The translations under genes were made by a program, and so were the position numbers. Shown here one piece after another: positions 44,324 through 52,774 of a stretch of DNA of 64,000 nt. The stretch covers positions 4,278,001 through 4,342,000 of the forward strand of contig NZ_CP094534.1 in assembly GCF_022811645.1 (NCBI RefSeq), given 5' to 3'. Numbering within the stretch: the first letter of the stretch is position 1; each line of letters opens with the position of its first letter. The notes under the pieces are model-generated. The model worked only from the letters and a program-made list of their open reading frames with translations, was not told the origin of the DNA and made no database searches. The DNA comes from Hymenobacter monticola (lineage in GTDB: Bacteria; Bacteroidota; Bacteroidia; Cytophagales; Hymenobacteraceae).

Positions 44324-46537
44324 ATGCTGAAACACTTACGCATGGCCCGGCACTGGCTGCTGGGCATGGGGGCCGCCGCCTTGTGCCAGGTGGCCGTGGC
44401 CCAAACCCCGCAAGGCCTAAGCCGCCGTTACCCCGAGCACCGCACCGGCATCCGCTGCGCCTTCGACAGCGCGCAGCAGGCCGCCTTTGCCCGCCAGCCC
44501 GGCGCCGAACAAGCCTACCGGGCCTTCCTGCAGCAGGTGGCCCAGATGCCGGCCAGCGCCCAGGCCCGTCTGCTGGCCACGCCCGACGTGACCGTGCCCG
44601 TGGTGATGCACATCATTCACACCGGCGGCACCGACAACATCACGGATGCGCAGGTGAACGACGCCATGCGCGTCATCAACGAGGACTTCAGCAAAACCAA
44701 CCGCGACACGGCCGACGTCATTCCGTTTTTTCAGCCGCGCTACGCCAACATCGGCTTCCGCTTCCGGCTGGCCAAGAAAGACCCCAACGGCAACTGCACC
44801 ACCGGCATTACCCACACCTACTCCACCGACACCAACATCGGCGACGACCGGGTGAAAAACCTGGTTAAGTGGGACCAGAGCAAATACCTCAACGTGTGGA
44901 TTTGCACCAGCGCCAACGGCGCGGGTGGCTACGCCTACCTGCCCTGCACCGGCGGCAGCGTCGACGGTATCGTGATTCGCAACGCCCAGCTGGGCAGCAT
45001 CGGCACTTCGTGCGGAGCTAACCTGTGCATTCGCTCGCTGACCCACGAAATCGGGCATTACTTCGGCCTGCCCCACACCTGGGGCGGCAGCAACACGCCG
45101 GGCCTGCCCAGCAACTGCGGCATCGACGACGGCATTGCCGACACGCCGAACACCATCGGCTCGCAGAACGGCTGCAACCTGAACTTTTCGCCCTGCACCG
45201 ACCCCACCACCAACCTGCCCGTGCTGGCCAACGTGCAGAACTTCATGGACTACGCCACCTGCACGCGCATGTTCACGCTGGGGCAGCGCGCCGTGATGCG
45301 GGCTTCGCTGCAGCTGGGCTGCCGGCAGGTGCTCACCAGCGCCGCCAATCTGGTAGCCACCGGCACCAACGACGGCTACAACGCCGTGCCCTGCGCCCCA
45401 GTGGTGGCTTTTGAAGCCACGGCCACGGTGGTGTGCGAAGGCGCTACGGTTTCCTTTTCCGACTATTCCTACAATGCCAACCTGGCGGCGCCGGGCGTCA
45501 CCTACGCCTGGCAGTTTCCGGGCGGCGTGCCCAGCACGTCGTCGTTGCGCAACCCCGACGTGACCTACCCCACCGGCGGCACTTACAACGTGACCCTGAC
45601 GGTGACGGCCGCCGGGCAGAGCGGCACCCGCACCCGCACGGGCCTGATTCAGGTGCTGGGGGGCAACGTGGGCCTGACCGCGCCGCTGGCCGAGTCGTTT
45701 GAGAACCCCAATTTCCCGCTCAACTTCGCTGCGGGCGACCTGCGCAACTGGACCAACACCACCAACTCGACTTCGGGCGCGGCCCGCTGGGTGCGGCAGG
45801 TGAGCAACTCCAACGGCCTGCAGCCCAGCGACGGCACGGCTTGCGTGGCCGTGCGCAGCTCGCTGCTGCCGGCCGGCACCCAAACCCGCCTGCAATCGCC
45901 CAACATCAACCTGAGCGCCTACTCGGCCGCCAACCCGCCGGTGCTCACCTTTGACCGCGCGTATGCGCTGCGGCCCACCCCCATCAACGAGTACCTGAAC
46001 GTGCAGTTCAGCGACGACTGCGGCCAGACCTGGATTAACCAGGGCAACATCTTCCCCGCCGCGCTCAACACCCTGGACACGGCCCGGGTCATTGGGTTCA
46101 TTCCGACCTCGGCGGCGCAGTGGAAGCCGCTGGTGGTGCCCATTCCCGCCTCGTTCATCTCCGGCCATTTCCAGTTCCGCATTCAAATGCTGAGCAACGG
46201 CGGCAACTCCATCTACATCGACCGCCTGGCCATTCAGGCAGCCAGCGCGCTGGCCGGCCGCACGGCCGCCAGCACCGGCGCCCTGCGCGTGTTCCCCAAC
46301 CCGCTCACGGCCGAAACGGCGGTGGAATTCACCTTGGCCGCACCCGGCCCGGTGCAGCTGCGCCTCACCGATTTGCTGGGCCGCGCGGTGGTTGCCCCGG
46401 TGCAGGCGGCGGGCCACGCCGGCCGCCAAACGCTGCCGCTGCTGCCGGCCGGCGCGGCCCGACCTGCTTCGGGTGTTTACCTGGTTGAACTGACCACGCA
46501 AAACGCGCGTTGGACTTCCAAAGTGGTAATGCCTTGA
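44324..46537 (+). CDS. M43 (pappalysin-like) zinc metalloprotease, T9SS cargo, copy 1
   Basis: This 737-residue secreted protease has a signal peptide (residues 1-25), an M43 catalytic domain (about 85-345), a PKD domain (about 375-475), a jelly-roll-like region and a T9SS sorting domain (RVFPNPLTAETAV to the end). The zinc motif is HEIGHYFGLPH (first His about 241), with NFMDYATC supplying the Met-turn. It is the first of three tandem M43 genes and the most diverged: it has a different N-terminal region and PKD sequence. ATG 44324 is chosen for the signal peptide. A palindromic hairpin follows the stop. Confidence 0.93.
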   Translation: MLKHLRMARHWLLGMGAAALCQVAVAQTPQGLSRRYPEHRTGIRCAFDSAQQAAFARQPGAEQAYRAFLQQVAQMPASAQARLLATPDVTVPVVMHIIHTGGTDNITDAQVNDAMRVINEDFSKTNRDTADVIPFFQPRYANIGFRFRLAKKDPNGNCTTGITHTYSTDTNIGDDRVKNLVKWDQSKYLNVWICTSANGAGGYAYLPCTGGSVDGIVIRNAQLGSIGTSCGANLCIRSLTHEIGHYFGLPHTWGGSNTPGLPSNCGIDDGIADTPNTIGSQNGCNLNFSPCTDPTTNLPVLANVQNFMDYATCTRMFTLGQRAVMRASLQLGCRQVLTSAANLVATGTNDGYNAVPCAPVVAFEATATVVCEGATVSFSDYSYNANLAAPGVTYAWQFPGGVPSTSSLRNPDVTYPTGGTYNVTLTVTAAGQSGTRTRTGLIQVLGGNVGLTAPLAESFENPNFPLNFAAGDLRNWTNTTNSTSGAARWVRQVSNSNGLQPSDGTACVAVRSSLLPAGTQTRLQSPNINLSAYSAANPPVLTFDRAYALRPTPINEYLNVQFSDDCGQTWINQGNIFPAALNTLDTARVIGFIPTSAAQWKPLVVPIPASFISGHFQFRIQMLSNGGNSIYIDRLAIQAASALAGRTAASTGALRVFPNPLTAETAVEFTLAAPGPVQLRLTDLLGRAVVAPVQAAGHAGRQTLPLLPAGAARPASGVYLVELTTQNARWTSKVVMP

Positions 46538-46549
46538 TTTCAGGTTGAT

Positions 46550-46570
46550 TCGGCTCGTCAGACGAGCCGA
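46550..46570 (+). terminator. Palindromic hairpin after M43 copy 1
   Basis: A perfect inverted repeat TCGGCTCGTC/GACGAGCCGA (46550-46559 with 46561-46570) lies 12 bases after the stop. A run of seven T occurs only 11 bases later, so it is a weak terminator candidate. Confidence 0.5.
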
Positions 46571-46653
46571 CCGATGAACATTTTTTTGGGTTAGCTGCCA
46601 CCCTTCTGCTGCTTTTCCGACCTTTGATTTCTTCTCTTCTTTTTTACACCCCT

Positions 46654-48834
46654 ATGCTGAAAAGATTTTTACCCTCGGTAATGGCTGCGGCCCTTGCCTT
46701 CGCCGGCCTGGGCGCCCACGCCCAAACCACGCCCGGCAAAAACCCCAACTGGTGCGGCACCGTGGACGAGCAGGAGCGCTACTTCGCCGCCCATCCCGGC
46801 GCCCGCGATGCCCAAAGAGCATTTATGCAGCGCATGGCCGCCGATGCCCAGCAGCAGGCCCAGCGCACCAACTACGTGACCGACGTGACGATTCCGGTGG
46901 TGGTGCACATCATTCACGTTGGGGGCGCCGACAACATTAGCGACCGGCAGATTAACAGCGCCATTGCCCTGCTGAACGAGGACTACCAGAAGCTGAACGC
47001 CGATACGGCGCAGATTATCCCGCAGTTCCGGCCCATTGCTGCTTCGGTGGGCTTCCAGTTTCGGCTGGCCAAGAAAGACCCGAACGGCAACTGCACCACC
47101 GGCATTACGCGCCATTACATGCCGAGCCTGTTCAACGACAACCAAAGCGGCGCCATTCAGGCCGTGGGCGTGTGGGACCAGAGCAAGTACATGAACATCT
47201 GGGTGGTGAACACCATTGGTGTGGCTTCCGCCGGTGGGTTTGTGGTGGGCTACGTGTCGCCCCCGAACAGCCCCACCAACCCGCGCGACGGCTACGTGAT
47301 TCGCCACGACTACTTTGGCAACCAAGGCACCAGCAGCCCCGGCAACGCCCTGCTGCGCGGCGCTACCCACGAGATTGGCCACTACTTTGGCCTGTCGCAC
47401 CCCTGGGGCCAGACCAACAACCCCGGCTCCGGCGACTGCACCGGCACCGACTTCGTGGCCGACACGCCGCCCACCGACGGTACCTTCAACTGCAACCTGA
47501 ACTACGCGCCCTGCGGTCCCATTGCCAACGTGCAGAACTTCATGGACTACGCTTCGTGCGCGTCGATGTTTACCCAGGGCCAGCGGGCCCTGATGCGCTC
47601 GGTGCTGGCGGCCAACCGTCCGAACCTGATTTCGCAGGCCAACCTAGTTGCGACGGGCACCAACGACGGCTACGTGGCCCCGAACTGTGCGCCCATCGCG
47701 GCCTTCGGCGTGGCCCCGGGTTCGAGCGCTAACGTGTGCATCAACACGCCCGTGACGCTGCGCGACTACTCGGCCAACTTCACGGCAGCAGGTGGTTCGC
47801 TGTCGTACTCCTGGTCGTTTCCCGGCGGCACGCCCGCCACGGCCACGGGCCAGCAGGTGAGCGTGAGCTACCCCACGGCCGGCTTCTACTCGGTGACCGA
47901 AACGGTGACCAACTCCATCGGCAGCACCGTTAGCACCCAGACCAACATCATTCGGGTGGAGGGCCCCACCGGTGGGGAAGCGGCCCCGCTCGCGCAATCG
48001 TTCGAGGACGCCAATTTCCCCAATATTTACGCCACGCCTACGTTGCGCAATTACGAAACCAGCGGCCTGACCGCAACCAATACCGCCTCCACCAACTTTG
48101 TGTGGCGCCGGCAGACGGCCGTGCCCGCCGCCGATGGCTCGGCCTATCTGCAAGTGACCAACCGCACCTATCCGGCCAGCGTCACGGCCACCTTGGTCAC
48201 GCCCAACATCAACCTGAGCGGCATCAGCAACGCCACGCTGCGCTTTGCCCGCGCCTACGCCCTGCGCACGGCTGCCGATAACGTGCAACTGCGCGTATCC
48301 TTCAGCTCGGACTGCGGCACGACCTGGTCGACGCCGACCACCTTCAACGCCGCGGCGCTGAGCACGCAGGGCCTGACCCCGAACGACGGCTTCGTGCCCA
48401 CCTCCAGCGCCGACTGGCAAACGCTGGCCGTGGCCATCCCGGCCCAGTTCCAGGGCAGCGGCCTCTTCAAAGTGCGCCTGCAAATGGTGAACGGCACGGC
48501 GCAAGGCAACACCTTCTTCCTCGACCACCTGCGCATCTCCAACCCCTTGGCCGCCAAGGCTGATGCGGGGGCAGCGAACGGCATCGCCGTGTATCCCAAC
48601 CCGCTCACCCAGCAAACGGCCGTGCATTTGACCTTGGACAAGGCCGCTTCCGTGCAGGTGACCTTGGCCGACGTGCTGGGCCGCCCCGTGCTGGCCCTGC
48701 CGGCCAAGACCTACGCCGCCGGCCCGCAGGTGCTGGCTCTGAACCCGGCCGGACGCCCCCTGCCCGCCGGCGTGTACCTCGTGCGCGTCCGCCTCGACGG
48801 ACAGACCTTCACCTCCAAGCTCACCGTCGAGTAG
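46654..48834 (+). CDS. M43 zinc metalloprotease, T9SS cargo, copy 2
   Basis: This 726-residue protease has a signal peptide (residues 1-24), a catalytic domain with HEIGHYFGLSH (first His about 239) and NFMDYASC, a PKD domain (IAAFGVAPGSSANVCINTPV onward), a lectin-like region and a T9SS domain beginning IAVYPNPLTQQ. It closely resembles copy 3 in order and sequence; the C-terminal third is nearly the same at the DNA level, while the catalytic halves differ more. The genes are separated by a terminator and promoter, so copies 2 and 3 are regulated separately. ATG 46654 is chosen for the signal peptide. Confidence 0.94.
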   Translation: MLKRFLPSVMAAALAFAGLGAHAQTTPGKNPNWCGTVDEQERYFAAHPGARDAQRAFMQRMAADAQQQAQRTNYVTDVTIPVVVHIIHVGGADNISDRQINSAIALLNEDYQKLNADTAQIIPQFRPIAASVGFQFRLAKKDPNGNCTTGITRHYMPSLFNDNQSGAIQAVGVWDQSKYMNIWVVNTIGVASAGGFVVGYVSPPNSPTNPRDGYVIRHDYFGNQGTSSPGNALLRGATHEIGHYFGLSHPWGQTNNPGSGDCTGTDFVADTPPTDGTFNCNLNYAPCGPIANVQNFMDYASCASMFTQGQRALMRSVLAANRPNLISQANLVATGTNDGYVAPNCAPIAAFGVAPGSSANVCINTPVTLRDYSANFTAAGGSLSYSWSFPGGTPATATGQQVSVSYPTAGFYSVTETVTNSIGSTVSTQTNIIRVEGPTGGEAAPLAQSFEDANFPNIYATPTLRNYETSGLTATNTASTNFVWRRQTAVPAADGSAYLQVTNRTYPASVTATLVTPNINLSGISNATLRFARAYALRTAADNVQLRVSFSSDCGTTWSTPTTFNAAALSTQGLTPNDGFVPTSSADWQTLAVAIPAQFQGSGLFKVRLQMVNGTAQGNTFFLDHLRISNPLAAKADAGAANGIAVYPNPLTQQTAVHLTLDKAASVQVTLADVLGRPVLALPAKTYAAGPQVLALNPAGRPLPAGVYLVRVRLDGQTFTSKLTVE

Positions 48835-48859
48835 GTTTTTTCCAGGATGCATTAACGCT

Positions 48860-48894
48860 AAAAAGCCCCGTCCGACTCCGGACGGGGCTTTTTT
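48860..48894 (+). terminator. Terminator after M43 copy 2
   Basis: A stem of AAAAAGCCCCGTCCG with its complement (48860-48894) surrounds a short ACT-containing loop and ends in six T. It begins 25 bases after the stop. Confidence 0.9.
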
Positions 48895-48899
48895 GGCTC

Positions 48900-48930
48900 T
48901 TTACAACTAAGAGTTGAAGTTGTATATTTG
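48900..48930 (+). promoter_or_regulatory. Promoter of M43 copy 3
   Basis: TTTA at 48900-48903 is separated by exactly 19 bases from TATATTTG at 48923-48930, a near-complete Bacteroidota promoter (TTTG-N19-TAnnTTTG, one mismatch). It lies about 75 bases before the ATG. Confidence 0.75.
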
Positions 48931-49005
48931 CTGACCTACTGAATTTTAATTCCACGCATTGGCGTTGGTCCGATAATAGATAATTTCCCTTACTCACCTT
49001 CTCAT

Positions 49006-51186
49006 ATGATGAAAAGAGTTTTACCCTCGGCCCTGGCTGCTTTGCTGACCCTCTCGGGTCTAAGTGCCATTGCCCAAACGCCTGCTGGCATCTCGCCCAA
49101 CTGGTGCGGCACCACGGACGAGCAGAACCGCTATTTTGCCGAGCACCCCGGTGCCCGCGAAGCGCAGAAACAGTTCAGCGAGCGCATGGAGGCGCTGTCG
49201 AAGGCGCAAACCCAAGGGGTGCAGCAGCGCAACAACTACGTGACCGACATCACCATTCCGGTGGTGGTGCACGTCATTCACGCGGGTGGCACCGACAACA
49301 TCAGCGACCGGCAGATTAACAGCGCCATTGCCCAATTGAACCTGGACTACCAGAAGCTGAACCCCGACACAGCCGACATCTCGCCGCTGTTCCGGCCCAT
49401 CGCGGCGGCGGTGGGCTTCCAGTTCCGGCTGGCCAAGAAAGACCCGAACGGCAACTGCACCACCGGCATCACCCGCCACTACGCGCCCAGCATCTCGGTG
49501 GACGACCGCAGCGGCGCCGTGCAGGCCATTTCGAACTGGGACCGGGCCCGCTACATGAACATCTGGGTGGTGACGGGCATTTCGAGCGGGGCCGCCGGCT
49601 ACGTGTCGCCGCCCAACACGCCCACCAACGTGCGCGACGGCTTCACGGTGCTGAGCACCTACTTCGGCACGCAGGGCACGGGCAGCCTTTACGTGGGCCG
49701 CGCCGCCACGCACGAAATCGGCCACTACCTTGGTCTGTCGCACACTTGGGGGCCCACCAACAACCCCGGCACCGGCGACTGCACCGGCACCGACAACATT
49801 CCCGACACCCCGCAAACCGACGGCATCTACTCGAACTGCAACCTGAACTATGCGTCCTGCGGCCCCGTCGCCAACGTGCAGAACTTCATGGACTATTCGT
49901 ATTGCTTCCGGATGTTCACCCAGGGGCAGCGCACGTACATGCGCAACGTATTGGCCGCCAACCGCTCGCTGCTAACCTCGCAGGCCAACCTGGTCTTTAC
50001 CGGCACCAACGACGGGTATGTGGCCCCCGACTGCGCCCCCATCGCCGACTTTGCCATAGCCCCGGGTTCGAGCGCCAACGTGTGCATCAACACGCCCGTG
50101 ACGCTGCGCGATTATTCCACCAACTTCACGCCCTCGGGCGGCACGCTGTCCTACTCCTGGTCGTTTCCCGGCGGCACGCCCGCCACGGCCACGGGCCAGC
50201 AGGTGAGCGTGAGTTACCCCACGGCCGGCTTCTACTCGGTGACCGAAACGGTGACCAACTCCGTCGGCAGCACCAGCAGCACCAAAACCAACATCATTCG
50301 GGTGGAAGGCCCGACCGGCGGCGAAAGCGCTCCGCTCACGCAGTCGTTTGAGGACGCCAACTTCCCTAGTCTCTTTGCGGCGCCCACCTTGCGCAACTAC
50401 GAAACCAGCGGCGCCACGTCCGCTGGCGTGGCCAGTTCCTCTTTTGTGTGGCGCCGGCAGACGGCCGTGCCCGCCGCCGACGGCTCGGCCTACCTGCAGG
50501 TGACCAACCGCACCTACCCGGCCAGCGTCACGGCCACCCTCATTACCCCCAACATCAACCTGAGCGGCATCAGCAACGCCACGCTGCGCTTTGCCCGCGC
50601 CTACGCCCTGCGGTCGAGCACCGACAACTCGCAACTGCGCGTGTCCTTCAGCTCGGACTGCGGCACGACCTGGTCGACGCCGACCACCTTCAACGCCGCG
50701 GCGCTGAGCACGCAGGGCCTGACCCCGAACGACGGCTTCGTGCCCACCTCCAGCGCCGATTGGCAAACGCTGAGCGTAGCCATTCCGGCCCAGTTCCAGG
50801 GCAGCGGCCTCTTCAAAGTGCGCCTGCAGATGGTGAACGGCAACGCCCAGAACAACAGCAACACCTTCTTCCTCGACCACCTGCGCATCTCCAACCCGTT
50901 GGCCGCCAAAGCGGACGCCGGCGCCGCCCGCGGCATTGAGGTCTACCCCAACCCGCTCACCCAGCAATCGGCCGTGCATTTGACCTTGGACAAAGCCGCC
51001 GCCGTGCAAGTGACCTTGGCCGACGTGCTGGGCCGCCCCGTGCTGGCCCTGCCGGCCAAGACCTACGCCGCCGGCCCGCAGGTGCTGGCTCTGAACCCGG
51101 CCGGACGCCCCCTGCCCGCCGGCGTGTACCTCGTGCGCGTCCGCCTCGACGGCCAGACCTTCACCTCCAAGCTCACCGTCGAGTAA
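49006..51186 (+). CDS. M43 zinc metalloprotease, T9SS cargo, copy 3
   Basis: This 726-residue protease has the same architecture as copy 2: signal peptide (1-23), catalytic domain with HEIGHYLGLSH (first His about 236), PKD domain, lectin-like region and T9SS domain starting IEVYPNPLTQQ. From about residue 540 onward, long stretches of its DNA match copy 2 almost perfectly. One example is 50990-51186, with one internal difference plus the stop codon. That suggests recent gene conversion or selection. It has its own promoter and terminator. ATG 49006 or 49009 starts it. Confidence 0.94.
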   Translation: MMKRVLPSALAALLTLSGLSAIAQTPAGISPNWCGTTDEQNRYFAEHPGAREAQKQFSERMEALSKAQTQGVQQRNNYVTDITIPVVVHVIHAGGTDNISDRQINSAIAQLNLDYQKLNPDTADISPLFRPIAAAVGFQFRLAKKDPNGNCTTGITRHYAPSISVDDRSGAVQAISNWDRARYMNIWVVTGISSGAAGYVSPPNTPTNVRDGFTVLSTYFGTQGTGSLYVGRAATHEIGHYLGLSHTWGPTNNPGTGDCTGTDNIPDTPQTDGIYSNCNLNYASCGPVANVQNFMDYSYCFRMFTQGQRTYMRNVLAANRSLLTSQANLVFTGTNDGYVAPDCAPIADFAIAPGSSANVCINTPVTLRDYSTNFTPSGGTLSYSWSFPGGTPATATGQQVSVSYPTAGFYSVTETVTNSVGSTSSTKTNIIRVEGPTGGESAPLTQSFEDANFPSLFAAPTLRNYETSGATSAGVASSSFVWRRQTAVPAADGSAYLQVTNRTYPASVTATLITPNINLSGISNATLRFARAYALRSSTDNSQLRVSFSSDCGTTWSTPTTFNAAALSTQGLTPNDGFVPTSSADWQTLSVAIPAQFQGSGLFKVRLQMVNGNAQNNSNTFFLDHLRISNPLAAKADAGAARGIEVYPNPLTQQSAVHLTLDKAAAVQVTLADVLGRPVLALPAKTYAAGPQVLALNPAGRPLPAGVYLVRVRLDGQTFTSKLTVE

Positions 51187-51214
51187 GCGAGGCCCCGCTG
51201 GTTTAAAACGTTTC

Positions 51215-51248
51215 AAAGCCCCGTCCGGAGTCGGATGGGGCTTTTTTT
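51215..51248 (+). terminator. Terminator after M43 copy 3
   Basis: A stem of AAAGCCCCGTCCGG with CGGATGGGGCTTT (51215-51248) contains one G-U wobble on the plus strand and is followed by a T-tract. It resembles the terminator after copy 2 in sequence, in keeping with duplication of the gene with its flank. Confidence 0.88.
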
Positions 51249-51273
51249 GCGGTCGGCGCTTGCGGCTGGGGCG

Positions 51274-51281
51274 TACCTTTG
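51274..51281 (+). promoter_or_regulatory. -7 box for the thioesterase gene
   Basis: TACCTTTG matches TAnnTTTG and lies about 70 bases before the thioesterase ATG, just after the M43 terminator. Confidence 0.55.
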
Positions 51282-51350
51282 TGCACGATGCAAGCTTCGG
51301 CATTCTTGCCGCCGCCCATTTCATAGCTCCCTGACTTTTATCGCCCGCAT

Positions 51351-51869
51351 ATGCGCAAGCAAAAACCGGTGGCCGACTCCTTCGTCATCATGACGGAGCT
51401 GGTGCTGCCAAACGACACCAACACCCTGAACAACCTGATGGGTGGCCGCATGATGCACCTCATGGACATTGCCGCCGCCATCTCGGCCCAGAAACACTCC
51501 AACCGCATTGTGGTCACGGCCTCGGTCGACAACGTCTCGTTCCGCGACAGCATCCGGCTGGGCAACGTCGTGACCCTGCAGGCGCAGGTGACGCGGGCCT
51601 TCAGCTCCAGCATGGAAGTGCACATCGACGTGTGGGCCGAGGACATTCCCAGCGGCACCAAGATTAAAACCAATGAGGCTTTCCTGACCTTTGTGGCCGT
51701 CGACCAGTCGGGCCGGCCCATCGACGTGCCCGAGGCCGTGCCCGGCACTCCCGAGGAAATTGCGCTCTACGACGGGGCCTTGCGCCGGCGCCAGCTGCGC
51801 CTCGTGCTGGCCGGCCGCATGCAGCCCGGCGAGGCCAGCGAGCTAAAAGCCTTGTTTGCCCTGGAATAA
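51351..51869 (+). CDS. Hotdog-fold acyl-CoA thioesterase
   Basis: This 172-residue enzyme hydrolyses acyl-CoA to fatty acid and CoA. It resembles YciA/BFIT-type thioesterases: LVLPNDTNTLNNLMGGRMMHLMDIAAAISA carries the hotdog helix and active-site Asn and Asp, and VVTASVDNVSFRDSIRLGNVVTL the next strand. The C-terminal tail of about 40 residues is basic and helical. Chain-length preference is unknown. It has its own -7 box. The next gene is 53 bases downstream on the same strand and may be co-transcribed. Confidence 0.9.
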   Translation: MRKQKPVADSFVIMTELVLPNDTNTLNNLMGGRMMHLMDIAAAISAQKHSNRIVVTASVDNVSFRDSIRLGNVVTLQAQVTRAFSSSMEVHIDVWAEDIPSGTKIKTNEAFLTFVAVDQSGRPIDVPEAVPGTPEEIALYDGALRRRQLRLVLAGRMQPGEASELKALFALE

Positions 51870-51922
51870 CCACCGAAACTTGTTGTATCTTTTGCGCTGT
51901 TTCCACAAGCCATTACCTCGCT

Positions 51923-52669
51923 ATGTCTGCTGAACAACTGGCTTTTCTGCAAAATTTCTATACCGACGTGACGTTGTACGTGCCGGCCGAGGCACCAGCG
52001 CCCACCTCCACGCCGGTACCCGCCGCGGCCGTTGGCCCGGCTGCGAGCGCGGCGCCTGCCCCGGCCGCCGGCCCCGCTAATGCCGCACCCCCCAACCCGC
52101 TGGCTGAGCGCCTGAACCGACCCGACGATGCCCCCGGGCCTCGGCCGGGCCTGCCCAAGTCGATTCCAACTGCCACCCAGGTGAAGCTGACCGACCGGCT
52201 GGCGAGCGCACGGGAGGTAGCACCGGCTGGCCCGCCTCCGGCTCCCGCTCCGCCCGGCGTGGCCCCGGTGATGATGACACCGTACACCACCATGGGCAAC
52301 AACCCACAGGGCGTGGTGCTGCTGTTCCGCCTGCCCGCCGACCAGTTTCAAAAGCTGCACCGCAACATGTTCCTGAACAAGATGCTGCAGGCCCTGAACA
52401 TGGTGATGGCCGACGTGATGCTGGTAAATGTGGAATCGGAGCTGCCGGTGGCCTTAGCCAACTTGCGCCAACGGCTGGCCGCCACGCAAATCATAGCCTT
52501 CGGTAAAAACCTGCTTGACACTACCATCCGCAACACCCAGATTTACGAGCCCGTCCTGTTTCCAAGCTTGAACTTGGCTTACCTGGCCTCGGCCACGGTC
52601 GACTTGGTGGAGTACGACGTGAGTTTGAAAAAACGCCTCTGGCCCGGCCTGCAGCGCATGTTCAGCTAG
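51923..52669 (+). CDS. Uncharacterised protein, possibly a distant DNA polymerase III psi-like protein
   Basis: I do not recognise this 248-residue protein by name. The N-terminus (MSAEQLAFLQNFYTDVTLYV) is followed by about 95 residues rich in Pro and Ala, then a compact C-terminal domain from about residue 125 (VVLLFRLPADQFQKLHRNMFLNKMLQALNM). The domain's end, FPSLNLAYLASAT with LKKRLWPGL, recalls the last helices of HolD (psi), the clamp-loader subunit. That match is by eye only. The linker fits a partly disordered tether. No signal peptide is present. Confidence 0.6.
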   Translation: MSAEQLAFLQNFYTDVTLYVPAEAPAPTSTPVPAAAVGPAASAAPAPAAGPANAAPPNPLAERLNRPDDAPGPRPGLPKSIPTATQVKLTDRLASAREVAPAGPPPAPAPPGVAPVMMTPYTTMGNNPQGVVLLFRLPADQFQKLHRNMFLNKMLQALNMVMADVMLVNVESELPVALANLRQRLAATQIIAFGKNLLDTTIRNTQIYEPVLFPSLNLAYLASATVDLVEYDVSLKKRLWPGLQRMFS

Positions 52670-52706
52670 TGAATCCGACCAGATGACAACTAGTGTGTTA
52701 CGTTAT

Positions 52707-52754
52707 CGAACGAAAAAAAGCCCTCAGCCATTCAGCTGAGGGCTTTTTTGTTCG
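52707..52754 (+). terminator. Strong bidirectional terminator
   Basis: A long stem (52707-52728 with 52735-52754, ending GCCCTCAGC/GCTGAGGGC) with A and T tracts on both sides lies between convergent genes. It can terminate both. Confidence 0.9.
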
Positions 52755-52774
52755 AAGTGCGGCTTCTGCTAGGC

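Noticed and set aside
46654..51186. Tandem M43 genes as a composite mobile element
   Set aside because: No transposase, terminal inverted repeats or target duplication is seen; duplication with gene conversion explains it.
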